The notes beneath the pieces were generated by a model. It was not told where the DNA came from, did not search any database, and saw nothing but the letters and a program-made list of their open reading frames with translations. This document shows, in pieces, positions 55,701-64,000 of a stretch of 64,000 nucleotides of DNA. Made by a program: the position numbers and the translations under genes. How positions within the stretch are numbered: position 1 is the first letter of the stretch; every line of letters starts with the position of its first letter. Source of the DNA: Chaetoceros tenuissimus (taxonomy: Eukaryota > Bacillariophyta > Thalassiosirophyceae > Chaetocerotales > Chaetocerotaceae); contig BLLK01000047.1 in assembly GCA_021927905.1 (NCBI GenBank), forward strand, positions 3,410,001 through 3,474,000, in the 5' to 3' direction.

Positions 55701-57242
55701 AGCATGACCTCGCCCTAGAATCTTACCAAAATGCTCTTGAAATTTACAAAAAGTTACCAAAATGCGAAAGAGATGTAGCAACAGTCTGTCAAGAAATTGC
55801 CAATTTTCATATAAGAAAAAAGAAATACAGAGAAGCATTTCAATTTACAGAAGAAGCACTTGAAATGTAAGTAAGAATGACAAAAATCTTGTATTTTTTA
55901 AAATGTTTTGCAAATTTACTGACCCCTACTTGCAGACGACAAAAGGAGCTGGGTTTGGAAAATAAACTGACTGCTGAAACATTATACAGCAAAGGCAATA
56001 TTTTATTTGCTTTGGGTGAAAATAAACAAGCTCTATCCTGTCTCGAACTGGCACTTTACAATTTGCGTAAAGTGAGAGCAACGTTTTTGATGAAAGCAAA
56101 TTGTGCTTATCTTCTAGGTTGTACTCAAGAAAGTGTTGGTCACTATGACAAAGCTTTCCAATCGCTGAAAGAATCATTAACTTATCATGAAAGGGCAAAC
56201 AAAGAAGGAAATGGGTCAATCAAGGACACCAGTAGAACTTTACGAAGGCTTGGTGCATGTCATAAAAGCAAGAAAGAATACATGAAAGCCAGGGAATTAT
56301 TCCAAAAGTCTCTTTCAATTTCTATTCCGGAATATGGTCCCGAAAATATTGAAATTGCTATGTGTCACGATTTGCTCGCTGAGACTCTGTGTCTCGAAGA
56401 CCGCGACGAGGAAGCTCTCCAGCATTTACTTTTGGCAATGAAAATTTACAAAATTTACAATGACCCAAAGATACTTGGAAGGGTTTATTGCTTACACGGG
56501 ATTATTTTAGAAAAGATCGACGATGGATTGCAAACAGTCATAAATGCGTACAACTTATCTCGGGATCAGTACCTCTCTATTCCAGACAAGGAAAAGACTG
56601 ATGTTGACAAAATAGGCCTTGCCTCTACATACTTTAAACTGGCATCAGTTGAAGATAGAAATGGGAGGTTCACATCAGCGTCGAAAAATTATTTGAGTAA
56701 GTAACCACATATTTGCATCTATAATATGAACTGGGATCACTAGCTCATTCTTTACTACTTCAACAGAAGCCAATGATATTTATATTCAAGCTCTCAAGTC
56801 AAAGACTACATTGTATTCGGCTGATGTTTTCGAACGACTGGCAAATCTCAATGGTCGGTTGAAGAAGTACGACAAAGCTATTGCTCTTTTGGAAGAAGCA
56901 TTCAGAATCAGAGTCGAAATTCTTGGTGCTGATCACAAAGCTGTCGCACAGGCACTTTTTAGTTTGGGTATCATATTCAGCAAACAAAATGAGGTCGATG
57001 CAGCATTGAAAGCATTTACCGATTGCCTCTCTATCAGACAAATAAAATGCGGAGTAGATTCAATTGCGACCGCTGATACTCTTCACGCAATTGGTCGGTG
57101 TTTAGGAAATGCTGGTGACTTCGCAAATGCCCTAAATTTATGGAACGAAGCAGTAGAAATCTATGCTAGACATGAGCAACACGAGAAAGTTATTTCTACG
57201 AAGAGAGACTTGGATCTAGGTTACAAATTATCAAAAACATAA
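43765..57242 (+). CDS. Giant TPR-repeat protein, about 4,323 residues, eight exons
   Basis: Exons: 43765-50475, 50546-50960, 51043-53073, 53134-53957, 54048-54690, 54756-55866, 55936-56696 and 56767-57242. All introns are GT-AG and 60-90 nt; coding length is 12,972 nt, a multiple of three. The first about 500 residues are acidic, Glu/Asp/Gln-rich and probably disordered. Then come dozens of 34-40-residue helix pairs of TPR type, many of the kinesin-light-chain/TPR_12 style (for example ALRLYRHLGKTHHVVLSAMQ, then LGSVFFESQELDAAMTCFGD). No kinase, ATPase or NB-ARC domain is attached, and no signal peptide or membrane segment is seen. It should be a scaffold that binds peptides or large complexes. 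The seven junctions make one gene very likely; the alternative of several adjacent TPR genes would leave most exons without an ATG. Function is unknown. Confidence 0.85.
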
Positions 57243-57402
57243 TATTTCACAACAGAGACATCATAAGGCTCTAGACTAGCTGACCTATCATTTCGGTTAC
57301 TGAAAGTTTACCTTTCGACACCCACAATACAGAGATAAAAATGGTTTTAAGTTTTACATAGAAATGTCTTTTTGTTTCACCAAGTATATTTAGTTCAAAA
57401 AA

Positions 57403-59266
57403 TTAAACAACTTCAAACGGAGAATCATCATCAGCGTCTTTACTGATGCTCCTTTGCCGAATACTTGCACCATGACTTGCAGATGGCATCGACGGTGCAT
57501 CAATGTTGGATGTCAAAGATAACTCGTGTTCTTCCTTCGTGTTCCTAGTAGTTCTTTTCTTTGGACTCTCAAAATCATCAGGTTCTTCCGACTCAGCCTC
57601 AACCAGCTCAAGATATTGTTCAATACGAGACCATCCTTGAGACCAATCAATGTCTGATTCTTCATCAAGAGAGCCTGATTTGCTGTCACTAACGGTGAAC
57701 TCATGTTCTGTAACTCCTTCTTCAGTTTGAGGAATTTTATCTCGATGTCTTTTTCCCTTTTTGCTTCGCATGACTAATTTTACATCACGAACAAAGTCTT
57801 TGAGTGCTAACGTATCTCCAAATGTACCTTTGATGCGTCGTTTCATCTTTTCTTGATAACCTGGCTCCCATTCTTAAGTGAAGAAAAACAAAGAGGTGAG
57901 TTAAATACTTCAAAAGATACGCAATATTGAGATATCCTCATTGGCTGCAATGAAACAAAAGCTCACCTTCTGTTGGAAAAACAAAGCAATGTACAATGGC
58001 GAATAAAAACATTTCCAAGCAAATCAAGAAACTCTGTGCCCTTTTACTCCAAACTGTCGAATCATAATCAGAAGCAGTGACATCTTCATGATTCTTGTAA
58101 ACAGCATGAGCAACAAAACTGATTGCCAATCCTTGCCAAAACGTCATGAATACGATTCCCTTGATACACAAAAACTTTGCAAAAGGATTACACCACATCA
58201 AATCCTTCTTGACAAGATGATAAAACCTAACCAGACCCACAAACGCAAAAAATATGGAAATATTGACCACACCCCAAAGCCACACTTGTGGGTACTTGGG
58301 ATCCCATCTTGATTCATGCAGAGCATCTGCAATAGCCATGAATAGACTTGTCAATGGCCTCAAAAGCACAAACTGCATGGCAAGAAATTGACATTGATCC
58401 AACACAGCTTCAGCTTTATGCCTCGCAGAAGCAAATATTTCCCTCTTTTTCCAAGGCAACAATCTAATTGGCGGTTTCATTTCTTCCGCTCTATTCGCCA
58501 AGAGAGAAATCACAGCCTCCCGATCCCCTCTACCCAAAATGGCAATCATGAGTGCTAAAAATTGATAAATGGTATATGCCTCGTACAATTCATGAAAGAC
58601 GGAAGTAATCACTTGCAATTTGACAAATACCAAACCTAAAAAGGATGTGATACTATAAATAGGCACCATCCATAAAATAGACAATATCTTGCATTGAACA
58701 GTGGGCGCATGTAATTTCCGCATATGTTGTAATATATGATAAATAGAAATCAAAGTTCCAAGTATACAAAATGTCCCTGCGAATTGAAATGTCATTAATG
58801 AATTTTGCGAGGAAACGTTTTCATTGACTTCCTTGATGTTTTCATTGACGGACGATTGTACTTGTGTCACAGTATCATTTAAAGCTTGTACAGTGTTGTT
58901 TATTTGGAATTCAATCATGTGGTGCAGTTCTGATATTTGTAGAGATTGCGAGAGTAGGTTAGCTTTGAGTTTCATGATTTCATTGGAAACGTCTGTCATA
59001 TTGTTGAGTTCAATGGTAATATTGTGATCGAGGTCCGAGTGCTTGAGGTGTTCCTTGCCTTCAGTGGAAGTTAAAGACGTGATGCGGTTATTGAGTTTCG
59101 TGTAGACTGTCGTTATGGATATTATAAAGGTAGTCGTAAATAGGAGGAGAGTCAAGGATAGCAAGAGTATCGTTCGTCTGAGAGACCTATTCGTATGATT
59201 CGTATTGGAGGAGGAATGAGAAGGAGCAATCTCCTCCTGTATCCTTGTCGTTGTTTCTTGCATCAT
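57403..59266 (-). CDS. TMEM184/OST-alpha-family membrane protein
   Basis: Two exons, 59266-57967 and 57872-57403, with a 94-nt intron; 589 residues. The joined junction reads FVFPTEEWEPGYQEKMKRRI, following the last helix, as in the family. An N-terminal membrane segment (about residues 32-55) and a coiled-coil-like stretch (about 60-155) precede the usual seven-helix OST-alpha/TMEM184 core. The core has FAGTFCILGTLISIYHILQH, FLALMIAILGRGD and LCIKGIVFMTFWQG. The C-terminal 150 residues are charged and should be cytosolic. Animal OST-alpha moves bile acids and steroids; TMEM184 roles are unclear. Substrate unknown here. Confidence 0.88.
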
Positions 59267-59731
59267 GCTTGATGAATGTGAAGCTTTAAGTATATAAATC
59301 TGGCTGTTTGAAATTCAATTAGTAGTACTTGTAGCTTACAATGCTGTCGTGTGTAGAAGAAAATGTTGGAAGTGATTGGAACAATGGGAATGAACTGATG
59401 GAGACCCAAAGTTTGATGGATGCGATGTGCGAGCACAGCAGCAGGCAAGAGCAGGCTCGTGAGGACAGATAAGCCGTTATATTTTTAACGGTTACAAATA
59501 CTAAATTTAGTCTGATGACATCAATCAATGACATTTTAAAAAATGAAATTTTTACCCGCGCTTTCGGTTTGTTGGGAACCCAAAAGCCAAGAAGGCGAAG
59601 GCAACATGTGTGGTACTTTTCGTACACATACTATCTGTACCATCTCTTCATCTAAACTAAAGCTACACGCTATACTAGCTGTTACAATAGATCCACTTAA
59701 TTTATCGTAATTAGTTAGAGAAAGAGGAACC
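59267..59731. promoter_or_regulatory. Divergent promoter region, TMEM184-like gene and kinase
   Basis: A 465-bp gap between outward-reading genes. Frames in it (for example 59319-59627, minus) lack recognisable content. No RNA gene was recognised. Confidence 0.35.
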
Positions 59732-61142
59732 ATGACGCATCGTCCTCCAGATTCGCTACCAAAATTTGCTAGAAATGGTGAGTACTACTTTTTACTTTGT
59801 TGATACTTTGGATAGTAGTACATTGAACTATGTATACTCACATCCCTATGTACTACATGTTTACTTCTCTATACATTGCTCCTTTTTTTCTAATTGTTAT
59901 ACTCATGCATCATTATAGAATTAACTCTAGGCCAAATGGTTGGCAAGGGAGGCTTCTCACTAGTGTTTGAGATTGTCAAAATTGATGTGGACGAAGTATA
60001 CGATATTTCGAGAAGTTCAGCTATAGAGCGAAGAAATGTAGCTGATCAAGCTGTCGATGAAGAAGGGAGACCCAAGTTTGCTGTTAAAATGTTGAGAGAT
60101 GATTTGATGGAGGATGAACATAGTAAAGGAGTGATTGATTTAGCTGTGGAAGCTAGGTTTTTGAGAAGATTGGCTCATCCTCATATTGTAGCGATGCGGT
60201 AAGTTTTTTGTTGTAGTAGTGGTTTGAAAGGAAAAGCATTTAAATTTTAACCATTTTATTTTGACCTATCACAGTGCGACAGCAAACTCTGACCCATTGG
60301 AATCGAGATTTTTTGTGATTCTTGAAATGCTAGATGGAACACTGGAAGGAAAGATAACACAATGGAGAAGAGAGATCAATAAAGGCATTAGTATTTGGTG
60401 TGGACCATTGGGGTACTGCTGTGCAAACAAAAACGTCTTGTCGCATTCATGGTTGGAGAGATTTGATGTTGCAAGAAGTATAGCCAGTGCACTCAAGTAT
60501 TTACACCAAGAAGAAATCATTTATCGAGATTTGAAACCTGAAAATGTTGGATTTTCCAATGGTGTTGTGAAACTTTTTGATTTTGGATTGTCAAAGAGGC
60601 TTTTGCCAGATGATAGAGTTGCCAATGGCTTATATCGTCTGACAGGGAACACGGGAAGTTTGAGGTATATGGCTCCAGAAGTAGCCTTGAATCAGTGTTA
60701 CAACACCAAAGCAGATTCATATTCTTTTGCCATTGTTTTGTGGCAAATTTGTTCCTTAACCGTGCCATATGCAGGGTATAATGTAAGAAGACATGCTGAC
60801 GAAGTTGTTGCAAAGGGAGTCAGGCCGAAAATTGCCAGGTCGTGGCCAGTTTCTTGGGGTGAGGTCATGATTACATGTTGGCAAACAGACATTGATGAAC
60901 GATTAAGTTTTGATCACATTCTTGACTTTTTGAATGATGAATATGATATACTCAAGAAGGAGTCAGATGGGCAGTATGTTGGTCAACATGTGAAAGATAT
61001 TCGAGGTAAAAAGAAGAGAAAACCAGATGACTTTGATATTAACAAGACTTTGGACACAGACACGAGAATAATTCATGAAGACGACGATGGGCTTCAGGAA
61101 CTTGAACTCGCAGAGCGGCATCACGATGTCGATTTAATTTAA
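59732..61142 (+). CDS. Serine/threonine protein kinase
   Basis: Three exons, 59732-59777, 59919-60198 and 60275-61142; 397 residues. The glycine loop is GKGGFS (24-29), the ATP-binding Lys is Lys72 in AVKML, and HPHI follows. The catalytic loop is YRDLKPEN (YRD replaces HRD, as in AGC kinases), the Mg site is DFGLS, and the APE motif is in RYMAPE. All catalytic residues are present. A loop of about 30 residues separates the glycine loop from Lys72, and a Cys-containing insert lies just before the catalytic loop. The C-terminal 60 residues are basic then acidic. The general kinase call is firm, but group placement is not (TKL-like features in the APE to helix F part). Confidence 0.93.
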
Positions 61143-61417
61143 ACTGTTGGGGTCTACGTTTGAGGTGTAAAAAGTAAACGTGCTTTATGTTTGATGGTAT
61201 GTGTTGAATGAATTGTCTTGGAACAACATTTATTTATTATTACTGTCAAGTTAGGTGAAAAATATGTCAAAATCTTTCAAATACATTCCAGAAAAAAAAG
61301 AAAAAGAAATCGTTGTAGATTTGCAGATAATGGAACGAATCTTTGTGGAAGAGATCAAATATACCATCGTTTGTTTTTCGCATAGATTGAAGTTTCTTCA
61401 GGAGTCATACCCAGACG
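61143..61417. other. Convergent 3'-3' gap between kinase and PPR genes
   Basis: A 275-bp AT-rich gap with an A-rich tract near 61290-61310. Only 3' UTRs are expected. Confidence 0.4.
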
Positions 61418-63889
61418 CTAACGTTTGGCTCTAGCACTCCAAGAAGCATCGAGAGAGGAAATCTCAACACGTCCTCCTCTTTTCTCCTCACCCACCAACT
61501 TCCAAAATAAATTGTGGTCAAGTTGTTTCAATGCTGATAAAGCTTTTGGTGTCAAGAGACCATCATTGCAGCACATTCTAAATATGGCAGCCAAAGTCGC
61601 TCTTCGCTCCTTCATCTCGGATATATTACTGCACACCCAAAGTAGGTTTAAGTAGGTAGTATCGTTCGCCTTAAGATGACTTGAATTCCGTATAACGTCC
61701 ATGGTTCGGGCGGAAATTTCAACAGCAAGCTTCTTAGACTTTGTATCTGCTCTCTCCGGTATTCTGGAGCATGTACTGATCACGATATTGTATGAGATTA
61801 TGCTTGGTTCGATTCCATTATCACCCATCAACTTTATCACATTGAGTGCATTCCTTGCTTTACTTGCATCGTCACTTCGTAGATGGACATTTAGCATTGC
61901 ATCAAAGATAGTCCTATCCAAAGCATCCTTTCCAGACTTATTCTGGAATCTATCCAAGCATCGTCCAAAAATTTCGTTAGCCTCTTCCACCCGATCAATA
62001 CGATTGCTGCGTGCTAGTGCATCTACACAAATCGCATATGACAGTGGTTTGACCATGTCTATGGATTCCATTTTTTCTAAAATTTTCAAAACCTTCAAAA
62101 TTGATTGATCATTCACATTCTTTCCATAAGCATTTAGAACAGAATTGTAGCAAATAATATTGGGTCTGACACCCGAGGCTTGCATTCTTTCTAAAATTGA
62201 TTCCGTCTTTTCCGGTTTCCTACTTATTTGATAAGCACAAATGAGGTGATTGTAAGCAACTGCGTCAGGCTTTACATTTTTATCACCATTTTCCATTAGC
62301 GTAATTATGTCTTCACACTTTTTATCAATATCTGATTTTCTGTCTTTTAAAATAGTTCCCATAAGTGATGTATAAGTATGCATGTCAGGTAATAAGGAGT
62401 CATTCTGTGTCTGCATTGCCAAATCTTTCATTCTTTGAACAATAGCTCTTGCATGTTCTTCCCTATTGACCATTGAACCTTTACGACTTCTTGTCCATGC
62501 ATCTATGCATAAGTTATACCCATAATTATTCAATGAAAATGATTCATCTTCTGCGAATAGATTCTCTATCCGTGTAAGTACTTCTTCTGCCTTTTCTGAC
62601 TCTCCTGCTTTTGAAAGTGCATCTAGATATATGACAAAACATCGATAGTCTGGCTTCACTTTGTCATTGCCAGCTTGGTATAAAGATTCCATCTGAAATA
62701 GCAATTCTTCAATTCGCTGAATATCTTGTCTTCTCTGATAGGCTAGTAGGCATGAAACAAAATGACCCGTACCGGGTTCTGTAGAATAATCCATTTCTTC
62801 TTCAGTTGACAATAAATTACCTTTCAAAGACTCCTTCTCATGAAATTCAATCAGACGCTGTAAAATTCTATCCGCATCTTTGGCATTGCTCTTAGATGGA
62901 CTAGTTGCGAATAAACTAATCGCAGTTCCGAATGTATATTGATTTGGTCGAACTCTAACATCTCCAGTTTCTTCATACCGCTTCATCATTCTATCCAAAA
63001 GTTCTTCAGCACGTAATGACAAAGGTTTACCATTAACTTTGCCTTTATGTTTCGAGTATGCATTGAGACAACTTGAATATGTCAATACATCCGGAAAGAT
63101 TTCTGAATGATTCTTGCTAGCTTTTTCAAGGTTGTCCAATATTTTCTCCGCTTCGACCACCATTCCTCGGAGAGCACATCCATGAATAGCACTATTTTGA
63201 ATCCGAACAGATGCGTGTGAATCAAGATTTGTTTCCAATTCATTTAAACAAGCAATAGCTTTCAAGGCTCCATTACTTCCATCACGATCTATACTTATCG
63301 AATAAGCTTGAATGACTGATCCATACGCAACTTCAAGTTTTTTCCTACTGGCTCTGGATACATCTAAGACACCTTCCTTAATCATTCTACGAAGCAATGC
63401 TTCTGCCCTCTCTCCATTTTCAAGAGAAGGAGGACACTTGGACCAAAACGACAACGAAAGCGAGAGTGCGTGGTCATACATTGTCCGATCTTGCTTTGTA
63501 TTTGAATAAACTTTTCGTACATCTAGTAACAAATGAGCTAATCTATCCAATACATCAGCACCGCTACTTCGTATGTCATCTTCCCGTGAATCATGATTTC
63601 TAACGAAATGTTTCCCTGCACTTGCCCAAAGTGGTGTCCATTCTTCCATCAATTTGATGATATCTGCAGATAATCTTGACTCATGTAGATTGTCTTTGTT
63701 CTCTAATAAATCTAAACATTTCTGATTCAACTCTTTGAATGACTCAATATTTGTACTGAAAAATCGAAATTTGGAGCTTGTGGATGCAGGTGCTACCAGT
63801 ACATTGTTTATCGGCTGAAATGTCGAAGATGTAAACAGGTATCTCCTTGCCAAAGAAGTAATGGCATTTCTGGCTCGTATTCGAAACAT
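61418..63889 (-). CDS. Pentatricopeptide-repeat (PPR) protein, organelle-targeted
   Basis: Single exon, 823 residues. The first 45 residues are rich in Arg, Ser and Thr with few acids, which suggests a mitochondrial presequence (no ASAFAP motif). Some fifteen 35-residue PPR units follow from about residue 180 on; the clearest are KPDAVAYNHLICAYQISRKP, RPNIICYNSVLNAYGKN and EPSIISYNIVISTCSR. These proteins bind single-stranded RNA in organelles and guide its processing or translation. No DYW, E or SMR domain is seen, so it belongs to the plain P class. The target RNA is unknown. Confidence 0.93.
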   Translation of the reverse strand: MFRIRARNAITSLARRYLFTSSTFQPINNVLVAPASTSSKFRFFSTNIESFKELNQKCLDLLENKDNLHESRLSADIIKLMEEWTPLWASAGKHFVRNHDSREDDIRSSGADVLDRLAHLLLDVRKVYSNTKQDRTMYDHALSLSLSFWSKCPPSLENGERAEALLRRMIKEGVLDVSRASRKKLEVAYGSVIQAYSISIDRDGSNGALKAIACLNELETNLDSHASVRIQNSAIHGCALRGMVVEAEKILDNLEKASKNHSEIFPDVLTYSSCLNAYSKHKGKVNGKPLSLRAEELLDRMMKRYEETGDVRVRPNQYTFGTAISLFATSPSKSNAKDADRILQRLIEFHEKESLKGNLLSTEEEMDYSTEPGTGHFVSCLLAYQRRQDIQRIEELLFQMESLYQAGNDKVKPDYRCFVIYLDALSKAGESEKAEEVLTRIENLFAEDESFSLNNYGYNLCIDAWTRSRKGSMVNREEHARAIVQRMKDLAMQTQNDSLLPDMHTYTSLMGTILKDRKSDIDKKCEDIITLMENGDKNVKPDAVAYNHLICAYQISRKPEKTESILERMQASGVRPNIICYNSVLNAYGKNVNDQSILKVLKILEKMESIDMVKPLSYAICVDALARSNRIDRVEEANEIFGRCLDRFQNKSGKDALDRTIFDAMLNVHLRSDDASKARNALNVIKLMGDNGIEPSIISYNIVISTCSRIPERADTKSKKLAVEISARTMDVIRNSSHLKANDTTYLNLLWVCSNISEMKERRATLAAIFRMCCNDGLLTPKALSALKQLDHNLFWKLVGEEKRGGRVEISSLDASWSARAKR

Positions 63890-64000
63890 CTGGATTATTT
63901 TGTAGACTCCTATTCAATTCATTTGCTTATCTTCAAAGCACACAGAAGGTAGTTTGGTACCATACTCGATATCTATTACCTATCTTTCATCTTTCTCATC

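Noticed and set aside
50476-56766. Several separate TPR genes rather than one
   Set aside because: Each gap is 60-90 nt with GT-AG borders and the frame carries over all seven; most downstream segments have no ATG at their start.
1-64000. tRNA, rRNA or CRISPR arrays
   Set aside because: Gaps between genes were read for T-loop-like words and regular spaced repeats; none was convincing. A covariance-model scan would settle it.

Overview
The window is nuclear DNA of a photosynthetic eukaryote, most likely a diatom. This is an inference from several signs. Two proteins begin with the signal peptide plus phenylalanine-at-+1 (ASAFAP-type) leader used for complex plastids. One of them is an NADPH-protochlorophyllide oxidoreductase and the other a superoxide reductase. 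Introns are few and short (47-120 nt, one of 274 nt) with GT-AG borders. The DNA is AT-rich and the genes are closely packed. The species cannot be named from the sequence alone; a centric diatom such as Chaetoceros or Thalassiosira would fit.

Layout. 1-9184 (-): 5' part of a very large BEACH/WD40 gene that runs off the left edge. 9798-10343 (+): superoxide reductase with plastid and Tat-like leaders. 10520-11902 (-): DRG1 GTPase. 12359-14320 (+): fucosyltransferase-like type II membrane protein. 14391-15773 (-): DDI1-type ubiquitin-like/aspartyl protease protein. 16208-20647 (-): two neighbouring GT15-like glycosyltransferase genes, the first holding two catalytic domains. 21093-22130 (-): adenosine kinase. 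22473-23342 (+): ankyrin-like protein. 23409-26132 (-): receptor joining a substrate-binding-protein ectodomain to seven membrane helices. 26422-28139: complete hAT-type transposable element with 8-bp target duplication, coding only for the C-terminal part of a transposase. 28750-30483 (-): MFS transporter. 31038-32057 (+): unknown. 32210-34484 (-): Kelch-BTB protein. 35064-36606 (+): POR. 36799-37896 (-): longin SNARE. 38207-39040 (-): unknown membrane protein. 39345-40151 (+): NIPSNAP. 40298-40660 (-) and 41088-41831 (-): small Cys/His protein and ankyrin protein. 42265-43404 (-): TruA. 43765-57242 (+): eight-exon gene for a TPR protein of about 4,323 residues. 57403-59266 (-): TMEM184/OST-alpha-like protein. 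59732-61142 (+): protein kinase. 61418-63889 (-): PPR protein.

The genes do not form a pathway. They are a normal mixed eukaryotic set: membrane traffic (BEACH, SNARE), Golgi glycosylation, plastid metabolism, organelle RNA and housekeeping. Eight gene pairs converge with 66-275 bp gaps. Intron borders were fixed by requiring GT-AG ends and an unbroken frame across each junction. For every complete multi-exon gene the summed coding length is a multiple of three. I found no convincing tRNA, rRNA, CRISPR array or prokaryote-type operon.

The most interesting items are the lumen-leader superoxide reductase, the binding-protein/7TM receptor, the giant TPR gene with a stop-free intron, the SNARE lacking the usual zero-layer arginine, the fused tandem glycosyltransferase, and the intact hAT element that has lost its catalytic core.
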